Assembly: GCF_029525575.1 (NCBI RefSeq)
Contig: NZ_JAPDIA010000003.1
Coordinates: forward strand, 2,348,214-2,412,213
Direction of reading: 5' to 3'
Length of the DNA: 64,000 nucleotides
Origin: Cohnella rhizosphaerae
Lineage (GTDB): Bacteria; Bacillota; Bacilli; Paenibacillales; Paenibacillaceae
Within the stretch, counting starts at the first letter, position 1; every line of letters begins with the position of its first letter. This document shows positions 17,109 to 27,024 of this stretch, one piece after another. Position numbers and translations under genes: made by a program. Below the pieces are notes generated by a model. It was not told the DNA's origin and did not search any database. It worked only from the letters and a program-made list of their open reading frames with translations.

Positions 17109-19029
17109 TCAGGGCCGCGCCTTCGGCTCAAGCACCGGCGCTCCGCTTCGCGAGATCAGCCACGCGACCGCGCTTCTCGGCGCGAGCGCAGCCTCCCCGG
17201 CGATCGTAGCCGGCACGGCCTCCCCGGTCCAGAATGAGGTCCACGCGAGATCGGATGCCTGGAAGGATTCGGGAATCCGCTGCGTCCGGTAATCGTCGCC
17301 GAGATTGAACAGCGCGAGCAGCCGAATGTCCGGGTCGTCCGTCTCGGCCGCGACGACCGGCAGCTCGTCGCCGTCCGGCGCGAACAGGTTAAGCGGGATG
17401 CCGCGCCGAACCGGAGGCTGCCGCAGCAGGCCGGCGAGCAGCCCGGTGCCGACGCCGTTCAGCTTGTCGAGCGCGTCCCCCAGCAGGAGATCGCCTCCGC
17501 TGGCATAGCAGGCGAGGAGCAGCGTCTTGGCTTCCTCCAGGTTCATCTCCCTGCCCGCCGCCCAGCCGCCGCCGAGTCCCCACGGATTTTTCGCCAGCCG
17601 GCGGTTGAGCCGGCGGTCGTCCGTCGTATCCGGGCAGCGTACGATGGCGGTGTCGGGATCCGTATTGCCGACGGCCCCCTGCATCCACCATCTCGCCAGC
17701 ATCGAGCGGATATTCTGGCGAATATGGCTCCAATAATTGTGGATGTCTCCCGTCGTGCGGTGCGCGTCCGCGATGCCGATGACGGCTTCGTAGGGCGCGC
17801 CGCAGGCGAGCAAGTAGGCATCCGGCCCGATCGCCTCGCGGATGACCTCGAACAGCCGCCGGATCATGCCGGCGTGCGACATGCGGCTGCTGTGGAAGGC
17901 GGAGGCGCCGAGCAGCAGCTGGGCGAAGTCGCATTTAAAATAGGTAAAGCCGGCGGCGCGAAGCCGCTCGAACGTCTTGCGGATATGCGCCTCGACTTGC
18001 GGGTGCGTCACATCCAGCTGAACCATGCTGCCGTAGCCCGCATTTTCGACAAAGGGGTCGCCCTTCTCGTCGCCGACGAACCAGTCCGGGTGCTCGCGGT
18101 AAAGCGGCGTATACACGCCGACCATAAGCGGCGCGGTCCAGATGCCGGGTTCATAGCCTTCGGCGCGGATCTGCGCGCAGAGGGCATCCAGCCCCTGCGG
18201 AAATTTCCAGCCGGCGTCCCAGACGCCCCACTGGCGCTCGTAGCCTTCGTCGATGACGACGTACCGCAAGCCAGCGCCGAAAAGCTTGTTCGCCGCGTTC
18301 GCGTTGGCCAGCACGTCTTCGGCTTGAACGGCGCCCGCATAGTAATCCCAGCTGTTCCAGCCGCCGATGCGGGCCGCGGGCTGACGATATTGCAACGCGG
18401 CGAGCCGCTGCCGCATCCGCTCCGCATATTCGGACAGCAGCGCGATGCCGTCGTCCCCTTGCAGCACGATCAGGTGCGCCAGGACGTCGTGCTCACCCGG
18501 ATCCAGCTCGCGCGTGGCGCGGAGATGGAAGCCGAGTCCGAACGCGCCGTCGCGATGGGGCTGCGCATGCAGAATCGCGATATCGACGAAGCAATCGCCA
18601 AAGGGCGGCAGCGCGCCGAGCAGGATGCAGGCGCCCGTCCGACGGTGGCAGATGACGCTTACCATGCCGGAGGGCTCTGCGCCGGGCGACCAAGCGGCGG
18701 GCCGATGGAGCGGGCGAACCCCGGAATGGCCGGAGAAATCGCGGGCATGATGGAGCTGGACGTAATCCCGCGCATCGAGCCGGTCGCCCAGGCTGGAGGC
18801 GGACCATTCCAGCCGGATCTCGCGCATCGCGAGCGGCTCGGGCCCGTCGTTGACGACGGAGACCGTCTGCGTGCCGTCGGCCGCGGAAGCCAGCGACACG
18901 CTGAGCCGGTCCGCGCGGAACGCCGGATATTCGCCCGCTGCCGGTGCATGGAATCCGCCCTGAAGGTACCAGCCGGAGCCTGAAGCGGCTACGGGCAGCC
19001 GCGCGCAGCGGCGGCAGTTCGAATCGCAT
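17109..19029 (-). CDS. Clan D (GH36/GH27-like) alpha-galactosidase-type glycosidase (frameshifted near N-terminus)
   Basis: The catalytic region carries GGWNSWDYYAG, YVVIDEGYERQWGVW, PGIWTAPLMVG and FTYFKCDFAQLLL. The Asp of KCDF is in the position of the GH36/GH27 nucleophile. The N-terminal beta-sandwich and C-terminal beta domain fit the family. The continuous frame begins only at 18899, but an ATG at 19029 is preceded by a strong AAGGGGGG site, and a one-base correction near 18993-18995 joins it to GWYLQGGFHAPAAGEYPAF for a 639-aa protein. No signal peptide, so it probably acts on imported oligosaccharides. It is the only minus-strand enzyme gene in the cluster. Its stop codon directly abuts that of the convergent DUF4091 gene. 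Confidence 0.78.
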
Positions 19030-19327
19030 CTTAATCCCCCCTTCGCAGATCGCGTCGTTCAGGTTGCTTCGTTCGGATGGCGTCTTTCGAATCGTGCGTG
19101 GAGTCGGATGGCGCATGGAGTCGGGATCGTGCATGAAGTCGGATCGCGCACGGATCCCGGACCTCGATGCCGGGGCTCCCGAAGCAAGCGTACCAGATTG
19201 CTCTCATGGAGGAAGCACGCCAAAATGCACTTTTGTATACGCAATGGGACGGTCGAATTGCTATATTTATAAATAAGTGAACGATCGCAACATACAGTAG
19301 GGGACAAAAGGCATCGAGGAGGAGCGG

Positions 19328-20831
19328 TTGATCTTGGACAGACCGATTGAACGGAGGATTGGCAAACGGCGGGCATGGGCGTTCGTCATCTGCATGTTGT
19401 GCGCGGGAGTCTTGGCGGGCTGCGCGGGAACGGGCGCTTCGTCCGGCGCGGCGGAGGGAACCGCCTCGTCCGGGCTGGTGCCGGTGGACCTGGTATGGTA
19501 TTACCCGCAATACGGGGCGAATCCCGACCAGCAGCTCGTGAATGACGCGGTCAACGAAATTACCCGGAACAAGATCAACGCCACCGTCGACTTGCGGCCG
19601 ATCGACTTTGCCAATTACGAGCAGAAGCTGAATACGATCGTCGCCTCCAGCGAGCCGATGGACATCCTCTGGACCTCCAACTGGCTGTTCCAGTGGTCGA
19701 CCAACGCCAAAAAAAGGCGTGTTCCGGCCGATCGACGATCTGCTCGGCCAATACGGCGGGCAACTGCTCGCGTCGATGGACGAGAAGTACTGGAACGGCG
19801 GCAAGCTTGGCGGCAAAACGTACGCGGTCCCGAACTATCAAATCTCCGCGATGCGTCCGAGCCTGGTGATCCAGAAGCGCTTCCTCGACAAATACAAGCT
19901 GGACGTCGGCAAGCTCAAGCGGATCGAGGACATCGAGCCTTTTCTGAAGCAGATCAAGGAAGGGGAGAAGGGCGTCGTTCCGTTCGGCACGACACGCGGC
20001 TTCTATACGAATCTCCTGTACGGCATCGACTGGAACGTGCCGGTCTACCGCAACGATCCGACGCCGACGGTGCTGCCGGACGTCACCGCGGAGATGCGGG
20101 CCAACTTCGTCCTGATGCACGACTGGTACACGAAGGGCTATATTAATGAAGACGCAGCTACGCTCAAGGATGCCGCGCAAGCCTACAATAATGGAAACAC
20201 GGCGGTGTGGTTCGATATTACGGGCAAGCCGGGCTCGGAAGTCGAGTTCAAAGCCGCGGACGGCGGCTACGACGTGCAGCTCGTGCCGGTCGCCGGATCG
20301 GTCTTCGTCGGCGCCGGCAACTCGATGAACGCGATCAGCCGTACCTCCGCCCATCCCGAGCGGGCCCTCATGCTGCTGGAGCTGGTGAATACGGACAAGC
20401 AGCTGTACAATCTGCTCGTTTACGGCATCGAAGGCAAGCATTATACGAAGACGACCGGCAACTTCATCCGGACGAATCCCGACAGCGGCTACTTTACGAA
20501 TACGGACTGGGTGTTCGGCGACATCCGCAACGAGTACCTGCCCGAAGGTTCGCCGCCCGGCAAGATCGAGGATACGATACGCGCGAACGAAGAAGCGGCC
20601 GTATCCGCCTTCGACGGCTTCGAGTTCGACCCGGACGCCGTCAAGACGGAGATCGCGAACGTGCGCGCCGTCAACGACGAATATTATCCCGCCCTCGCCA
20701 CGGGCACGATCGATCCGGCGCGCTTCCTGGCGGAGTATGAGGACAAGCTCGCGAAGGCGGGCGCCGGCGTGATCGTCCAGGAGAAGCAGAAGCAGCTGGA
20801 CGCTTGGCTGAAGGCGAAGGGGAAGAAGTAG
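19328..20831 (+). CDS. DUF3502-type sugar-binding lipoprotein (frameshifted as sequenced)
   Basis: This is the first of three paralogues in the window. A signal peptide ends in lipobox LAGC, followed by VPVDLVWYYPQYGANPDQQL, which parallels the ELTWYYPQNAANADL segment of the other two. The C-terminal part matches the DUF3502 region. The A7 run at 19709-19715 shifts the frame; with six A the sequence reads NAKKGVFRPIDDLLGQ and gives about 500 aa. The start is TTG at 19328 or 19334, both behind GAGGAGGA; the latter has better spacing. It presumably supplies ligand to the permeases at 21.7-23.5 kb, from which it is separated by a repeat array. Confidence 0.85.
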
Positions 20832-20850
20832 CCGGGCCGGGCCGGCTTAA

Positions 20851-21404
20851 CGATGCGCTGCATCGCTATCCTCGCCAAAGTACCAATCTCCTGCGAAATA
20901 ACGATGCGCCACATCGCTATTGCCGCCAAAGTACCAATCTCCGGCGAAATAACGATGCGCCGCATCGTTATTGCCGCCAAAGTACCAATCTCCTGCGAAA
21001 TAACGATGCGCCGCATCGCTATTCCCGCTAAAGTACCAATCTCCGGCGAAATAACGATGCGCCGCATCGCTATTCCCGCCCAAGTACCAATCTCCGGCGA
21101 AATAACGATGCGCCACATCGCTATTGCCGCCCAAGTACCAATCTCCGGCGAAATAACGATGCGCCGCATCGTTATTGCCGCCAAAGTACCAATCTCCGGC
21201 GAAATAACGATGAGCCACATCGCTATTGCCGCCAAAGTACCAATCTCCGGCGAAATAACGATGCGCCGCATCGCTATTCCCGCCCAAGTACCAATCTCCT
21301 GCGAAATAACGATGCGCCGCATCGCTATTGCCGCCCAAGTACCAATCTCCGGCGAAATAACGATGCGCCGCATCGCTATCCTCGCCCTAGTACCGCCCGC
21401 CGCC
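20851..21404 (+). repeat. Tandem array of 11 x 51-bp units with internal inverted repeat
   Basis: Copies begin every 51 bp from 20851 to 21361. Each contains CGATGCGCCGCATCG (7-bp arms around one base, often extended to AATAACGATGCG / CGCATCGTTATT) and a conserved GTACCAATCTCCGGCGAAAT segment. Copies differ at only a few positions. Because 51 is divisible by three, both strands appear open (for example MRRIAIAAQVPISGEIT repeated), but no ribosome binding site precedes these frames and I treat the array as non-coding. It sits between a binding-protein gene and its permease genes. The remaining ~260 bp to 21666 contain nothing else clear. Confidence 0.9.
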
Positions 21405-21665
21405 GAATTTACCTTTCACGCCATGTTGCTTTAGCCCCGCATACATGCAGCCGCAGCCGCGAACGACGGGATTTTCCCCGTCCGTTCAGCGGCTTTTTTC
21501 GTATGGCCGCCGCATGCGCGGAATCGGGCAGAAAAAAGCAAATCGCGCACTTCTGCGGAGAGTAAAGTACGATTTCTTCACTTTATTTGGTCCCGAAACG
21601 GCGATATCGTCAAGGCATGAGCAAGGGCAAGACGCAAATCCAAGCAGCAAGGAGGACGCCGGCCG

Positions 21666-22584
21666 ATGAAACGCGGCAAGTTTTTAAAGTTTGTGAGCAG
21701 GAACGGCGAATTGTTTATTTTCTCGCTTCCCGCGATCATCTACATTTTCATCATGTCGTATGTCCCGATGTTCGGCGTAATTATCGCTTTCAAAAATTAC
21801 GTGTACGACAAGGGCATTCTGGGAAGCGAATGGGTCGGCTTCAAAAACTTCAAGTTCCTGTTCGAGAGCGAAAACGCCTTTCGGATCACGCGGAACACGG
21901 TGCTGTACAACCTGGGCTACATGTTCATGACGACCGTATTCTCGCTGGCCGTGGCCATCTTGCTCCACGAAGTCGCCAAGAAGTGGCTGAAGATTTACCA
22001 GACCGCGATGATCCTGCCTTTCTTCCTGTCGTGGGTCGTCGTCAGCTACATTACGATGGCGTTCCTCGACCACCAGAACGGCTTCCTGAACGGTTGGCTC
22101 GAGGGGGCTCGGGTTCGACCGGGTCCAATGGTACTTCAAGGCCAACGTCTGGCCCTACATTCTGAACGCGGTCCATCTGTGGAAAGCGATCGGCTTCTCG
22201 GCGCTCGTGTACTTCGCCGGCATTCTCGGCATCGACGCGGAGCTGTACGAGGCGGCCAAGATCGACGGCGCGAAGCGCTGGCAGATGATCACCAACGTCA
22301 CGATTCCCCAGTTGACCCCGCTTATCATCATTCTGCTGATCATGAGCATCGGCAATATGTTCCGCGGCGACTTCGGGCTTCACTACTTCATCCCGAACAA
22401 TAACGGCATGACGTACGCCACGACGGACATTATCGACACCTATATTTATCGGGCGCTCAGCGAGCTAGGGGATGTCAGCATGGCCTCCGCCGTCGGTCTC
22501 TATCAATCGGTCGTCGGCCTCGTGCTCGTCGTCGCCGCGAATTATACGGTCCGCAAAATCAACGAAGAAAATTCCTTGTTTTAA
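21666..22584 (+). CDS. Sugar ABC transporter permease, LplB-like (frameshifted as sequenced)
   Basis: After correction this is a 305-aa protein with six membrane helices and EAA motif EAAKIDGAKRWQMITNVTIP. The G5 run 22103-22107 breaks the frame; with four G the sequence continues GWLEGLGFDRVQWYFKANVW and joins the second half. The last codons overlap the ribosome binding site of the next permease (TTTTAAGGAGG). Together with 22598-23536 it forms the channel for DUF3502-type binding proteins. Confidence 0.88.
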
Positions 22585-22597
22585 GGAGGCCAGTTCC

Positions 22598-23536
22598 ATG
22601 ACCGCCAAGTCTGTACCCGCCAAGGCCGTTGCCGTCCAGCCCGCCAGGGCCAAGTCTTCTTTCAAATGGTCGAACCTAATCATCCATCTCATCTTTATCT
22701 TGATTACGCTCAGCATGGTCGTGCCATTGGCGCTCGTTATCGTGGTGTCGCTGACGGACGAAAATTCGATCTTGCATCACGGATACCGCATGATCCCGGA
22801 TAAGCTCTCCTTTTCGGCTTATGAGTACTTTTTCAAATCGCCCGACGCGATCCTTCGCGCTTACGGCGTAACGATCTTCGTCGCCGTCGTCGGCACGATC
22901 CTAAGCCTGATCCTGACGGCCAGCATGGGCTATACGTTGTCCCGAAGGGATTACGGCCTCGTGCGGCCGACCTCCTTCTACGTTTTCTTCACGATGCTGT
23001 TCGGCGGCGGGCTCGTCCCGTTCTACATTCTGGTCACGCAGTATTTGCACTTGAAGGATACGATCTGGGCGCTGATCGTGCCGGGGATGCTCAGTCCGTT
23101 CTACGTGCTGATCATGAAGGGCTTCATGTCCAAGATTCCGTTCGAAATCGTCGAGTCCGCCAAGGTGGAGGGCGCGCGGGAATGGCGAATCTTCGTGCAG
23201 CTGATCCTGCCGCTGTCCAAACCGTCGCTCGCGACCCTCGGCTTGTTCATCATGTTCAACTATTGGAACGAATGGTTCAACGCGCTGCTGTTCATCGACA
23301 ACGAGCGACTGGTCCCGCTGCAGCTGCTGCTGGTGCGTACGATGAACTCGCTCGACTTTATCACCTCGCGGCCCGAATTCGCGCTCGTCATGTCCAACTT
23401 CAACTTGGCGAACTTCCCGAAGACGGCGGCCAAGTTCGCGATCGCCATCCTGTCCGCGGGTCCGATGCTGATCGTCTTCCCGTTCTTCCAGCGCTTTTTC
23501 GTCAAAGGGTTGACCGTAGGCGCGATCAAGGGTTAA
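22598..23536 (+). CDS. Sugar ABC transporter permease, YtcP/LplC-like
   Basis: Length is 312 aa from ATG 22598 with AAGGAGG 8 bases upstream. The loop ESAKVEGAREWRIFVQLILP is the EAA-type ATPase contact, and the C-terminus RFFVKGLTVGAIKG is typical of this subfamily. It has a longer, Ala/Lys-rich N-terminus than its counterpart at 6774. It is co-transcribed with 21666-22584 and followed by two binding-protein genes. Confidence 0.92.
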   Translation: MTAKSVPAKAVAVQPARAKSSFKWSNLIIHLIFILITLSMVVPLALVIVVSLTDENSILHHGYRMIPDKLSFSAYEYFFKSPDAILRAYGVTIFVAVVGTILSLILTASMGYTLSRRDYGLVRPTSFYVFFTMLFGGGLVPFYILVTQYLHLKDTIWALIVPGMLSPFYVLIMKGFMSKIPFEIVESAKVEGAREWRIFVQLILPLSKPSLATLGLFIMFNYWNEWFNALLFIDNERLVPLQLLLVRTMNSLDFITSRPEFALVMSNFNLANFPKTAAKFAIAILSAGPMLIVFPFFQRFFVKGLTVGAIKG

Positions 23537-23715
23537 GCAAGACCGGCTATCCACGACCGGGATGTCGCAATCAGAACGTCTCAATCAGAATCGTTGCACT
23601 CAGGATGTCGCATTAAAGGCGCTCGGAAAGGCGGTGAAGGCGGTACGGTTGCGCGGCGGCCTTTAATCTATCGATATAGGCAATATCATTCACACATTTC
23701 TCGGGAGGGTTCACG

Positions 23716-25281
23716 TTGCAAAAAACAAACAGCAGCAAATTCAAATTCCGGACTACGCTTCTCACTTCGATCTCGCTGGCGGCTGCGCTTACGGCAGCAG
23801 GCTGCGGCAACTCCAACAACAATTCGAACGCTTCGCCGAGCGCCGCCGCTTCCGGCAGCGCCAGCGCGACCGCGTCGGCGTCGGCCGCGGCTTCGGGCAG
23901 CGCCTCCGCTTCGGCAAGCAGCGAGCTTGAGCCTGTAGAGCTCACCTGGTATTACCCGCAAAACGCGGCGAACGCCGACCTGAAGCTCGTCAACGACGCG
24001 GTCAACAAGATTACGAAGGAAAAAATCAACGCGACGATCAAGCTCATGCCGATCGACTTCGGCACCTACGAGCAGAAGATGAATACGACGACGGCGGCCA
24101 GCGAGAAGATCGACATCATCTGGACCTCCAACTGGCTGTTCAAGTTCGATACGAACCAGAAGAAGGGCGTATTCCTGCCGCTCGACGATCTGCTGAAGTC
24201 CAGCGGACAGAAGCTGTACGATTCGATGCAAAAGAAGTTCTGGGACGACGCGACGCTGGACGGCAAAATCTACGCCGTGCCGAACTTCCAAGTCTCGGCC
24301 AGCCGCCCTTCGCTCGTGCTCCAGAAGCGGTTCGTCGACAAATACAACCTCGATCTCGGCACGATCAAGAAGATCGACGACATCGAGCCTTTCCTGAAGC
24401 AAATCAAGGACGGCGAGCCGGGCATCACGCCTTTCGGCACGACCAAAGGCTTCTACTCGGGCCTCATGTACAACATCGACAACAGGGTCGAAGTCTACAG
24501 GGACGACACGACGCACACCGTCCTGCCGGACGTAACGGACGAACTGAAGCACAGCTACGAGCTCGCGCATTCCTGGTACACGAAGGGCTATATCATGGAA
24601 GACGCGGCGACGCTCAAATCCGCCGCGGATGCCTACAACAAGGGCACGACGGCCGTTTGGTTCGACGTAACCGGCAAGCCGGGCTCCGAGGTCGAGTTCA
24701 AGGTCGCGGACGGCGGCTACGACGTCGTGCTCGCGCCGCTGGCGCAGTCCACGTTCACCGGCGCGGCCAGCACGATGAACGCCATCAGCCGCACATCCAA
24801 AAATCCGGAGCGCGCGATGATGTTCCTCGAGCTCGTCAACACCGACAAGGAGCTCTACAACACGCTCGTTTACGGCATCGAAGGCAAGCACTACGAGAAG
24901 ACGACGGGCAACTACATCAAGATCAACCAGGACGCCGGTTACTTCACGAACACGGACTGGATCTTCGGCAACATCACGAACGAATACCTGCCCGAAGGCG
25001 CTCCGGAAGACAAGATCGAGCAGACGATCAAGGTTAACGACGAGGCGTACGTATCCCCGTACACGGGCTTTGTGTTCAATACGGAGCCGGTCAAGACGGA
25101 GATCGCTAACGTGAACGCGGTCAAGGAAGAGTACGGCGCATCGCTCGGCACCGGCACGCTCGATCCGGCGAAGTATCTGCCGATCTACGAAGAAAAGCTG
25201 AAAAAGGCCGGCGTCGAAACGATCCGCGCCGAGAAGCAGAAGCAGCTGAACGAATGGCTGGCCGCCAACGGCAAGAGCTAA
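23716..25281 (+). CDS. DUF3502-type sugar-binding lipoprotein
   Basis: Length is 521 aa from TTG 23716, preceded by GGGAGGG at 6-bp spacing. Signal peptide with lipobox TAAGC is followed by a long Ser/Ala linker, then ELTWYYPQNAANADLKLVND and the DUF3502 C-terminal region (GTLDPAKYLPIYEEKLKKAG). It is very similar along its whole length to the next gene (25371-26930), indicating a tandem duplication, and more distantly to 19328-20831. It likely binds oligosaccharides for the permeases upstream. Confidence 0.92.
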   Translation: MQKTNSSKFKFRTTLLTSISLAAALTAAGCGNSNNNSNASPSAAASGSASATASASAAASGSASASASSELEPVELTWYYPQNAANADLKLVNDAVNKITKEKINATIKLMPIDFGTYEQKMNTTTAASEKIDIIWTSNWLFKFDTNQKKGVFLPLDDLLKSSGQKLYDSMQKKFWDDATLDGKIYAVPNFQVSASRPSLVLQKRFVDKYNLDLGTIKKIDDIEPFLKQIKDGEPGITPFGTTKGFYSGLMYNIDNRVEVYRDDTTHTVLPDVTDELKHSYELAHSWYTKGYIMEDAATLKSAADAYNKGTTAVWFDVTGKPGSEVEFKVADGGYDVVLAPLAQSTFTGAASTMNAISRTSKNPERAMMFLELVNTDKELYNTLVYGIEGKHYEKTTGNYIKINQDAGYFTNTDWIFGNITNEYLPEGAPEDKIEQTIKVNDEAYVSPYTGFVFNTEPVKTEIANVNAVKEEYGASLGTGTLDPAKYLPIYEEKLKKAGVETIRAEKQKQLNEWLAANGKS

Positions 25282-25370
25282 GCGCGGGGTGAGTCAAAAC
25301 GGGACGAGTGGCGAGGCATGCTGCACGGCATGAAATGGCATCGACATCCAACATATCGGGAGGGTTTATG

Positions 25371-26930
25371 TTGCAAAAAACAATGAACGGCAAATCCGGA
25401 TTCCGAACCACGCTCCTCGCCTCGATCTCGCTTGGCGTTGCGCTTGCCGCGGCAGGCTGCGGCAATTCCTCCAACAACGGCGACGCCTCGCCGAGCGCCT
25501 CCGCTTCCGGCAGCGCCGGCGCGACCGCATCGGCCGCGGCTTCCGGCAGCGCTTCCCCTTCGGCGAGCAGCGAGCTCCCGCCCGTCGAACTGACCTGGTA
25601 CTATCCGCAAAACGCGGCGAACGCCGACCTACAGCTGGTGAACGACGCGGTCAACAAGATCGCCAAGGAAAAGATCAACGCGACGGTCAAGCTGAGTCCG
25701 ATCGACTTCGGCACCTACGAGCAGAAGATGAACACGATGACCGCCTCCGGCGAGAAGATGGACATCGTCTGGACGTCCAGCTGGCTGTTCAAGTTCGATC
25801 AGAATCAGCTGAAGGGCGCGTTCCTGCCGCTCGACGATCTGCTGAAGACGAGCGGGCAGAAGCTGTACGATTCGCTGGAAAAGAAGTTCTGGGACGACGC
25901 CACGCTCCAAGGCAAGATCTATGCGGTGCCGAACTTCCAATTTTCCGCCCAGCGCGCGAGCGTCGTCATTCAGAAGCGGTTCATCGACAAGTACAACCTT
26001 GATGTCAGCACGATCAAGAAGATGGAAGACCTGGAGCCGTTCCTGAAGCAGATCAAGGAAGGCGAGCCGGGCATCACGCCCTTCGGGACGCAGAAGGGCT
26101 TCTACACGGCGCTGCTGTACGGCATCGACACCAAAGTGCCGGTCTACTATACCGATGAGACGAATACCGTCCTTCCCGACGTGACGGACGAGATGAGGGC
26201 GAACTACGCGCTCGCTCACTCCTGGTACACGAAAGGATACATTAACCAAGACGCCGCGACGCTCAAGTCCGCAGCCGATGTTTACAACAAAGGAACGACG
26301 GCCGTCTGGTTCGACTGGACCGGCAAGCCGGGCTCCGAGGTCGAGTACAAGGCGGCCGACGGCGGCAACGACGTCGTGCTCGTGCCACTTGGCGAGCCTG
26401 TCTTTACCGGAGCGGCGAGTACGTTGAACGCCATCAGCCGCACGTCCGAAAATCCGGAGCGCGCGATGATGTTCCTCGAGCTCGTGAACACCGACAAGGA
26501 GCTTTACAACACGCTCGTTTACGGCATCGAAGGCAAGCACTACACGAAGACGACGGGCGACTTCATTAAGATCGACCAAACCGCGGGCTATTTCACCAAC
26601 ACGGACTGGATCTTCGGCAATATCACCAACGAGTATCTGCCCGAAGGTTCTCCGGCCGACAAGATCGAGCAGACGATCAAGATGAACGGCGATGCGCGCG
26701 TATCCAAGTATAACGGCTTCGTCTTCAACGGAGAAGCGGTCAAGACGGAGATTGCCAACGTCAACGCGGTGAACGGCGAATATGCCGCGTCTCTGGGCAC
26801 GGGCACGCTGGACCCGGCGAAGTACCTGCCGATCTACGAGGAGAAGCTGAAGAAGGCAGGAGCGGAGAAGATCCGCGCCGAGAAGCAGAAGCAGCTGAAC
26901 GAATGGCTGGCCGCCAACGGCAAGCAATAA
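25371..26930 (+). CDS. DUF3502-type sugar-binding lipoprotein (tandem paralogue)
   Basis: Length is 519 aa. I prefer the TTG at 25371 to the ATG at 25368, because the leader GGGAGGG-6 nt-TTGCAAAAAACA is the same as in the preceding paralogue. Lipobox AAAGC is followed by a Ser/Ala linker and the same DUF3502 architecture. Differences from 23716-25281 are spread through the protein (for example TWYYPQNAANADLQL against DLKL), so the two copies may have diverged in ligand preference. A terminator follows. Confidence 0.92.
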   Translation: MQKTMNGKSGFRTTLLASISLGVALAAAGCGNSSNNGDASPSASASGSAGATASAAASGSASPSASSELPPVELTWYYPQNAANADLQLVNDAVNKIAKEKINATVKLSPIDFGTYEQKMNTMTASGEKMDIVWTSSWLFKFDQNQLKGAFLPLDDLLKTSGQKLYDSLEKKFWDDATLQGKIYAVPNFQFSAQRASVVIQKRFIDKYNLDVSTIKKMEDLEPFLKQIKEGEPGITPFGTQKGFYTALLYGIDTKVPVYYTDETNTVLPDVTDEMRANYALAHSWYTKGYINQDAATLKSAADVYNKGTTAVWFDWTGKPGSEVEYKAADGGNDVVLVPLGEPVFTGAASTLNAISRTSENPERAMMFLELVNTDKELYNTLVYGIEGKHYTKTTGDFIKIDQTAGYFTNTDWIFGNITNEYLPEGSPADKIEQTIKMNGDARVSKYNGFVFNGEAVKTEIANVNAVNGEYAASLGTGTLDPAKYLPIYEEKLKKAGAEKIRAEKQKQLNEWLAANGKQ

Positions 26931-26963
26931 GTCAGGCGATCAAATGGATCGAATGGCCGACGA

Positions 26964-27003
26964 GGAAAATAGACCGGGGTTCGCCCCCCGTCTATTTTCT
27001 TTC
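26964..27003 (+). terminator. Intrinsic terminator
   Basis: AAAATAGAC / GTCTATTTT frame a GC-rich inner stem (CGGGG / CCCC, TTCG loop), followed by CTTT. It ends the binding-protein transcript. The A-rich 5' arm could also serve the opposite strand. Confidence 0.75.
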
Positions 27004-27024
27004 GCGGTAAGGGAGGTTAAGCAG

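Noticed and set aside
20851-21404. Long repeat-protein reading frames on both strands of the 51-bp array (for example MRRIAIAAQVPISGEIT repeated)
   Set aside because: Openness follows from the unit length being a multiple of three; no ribosome binding site or signal peptide, several frames are open at once, and copy variation ignores codon position.
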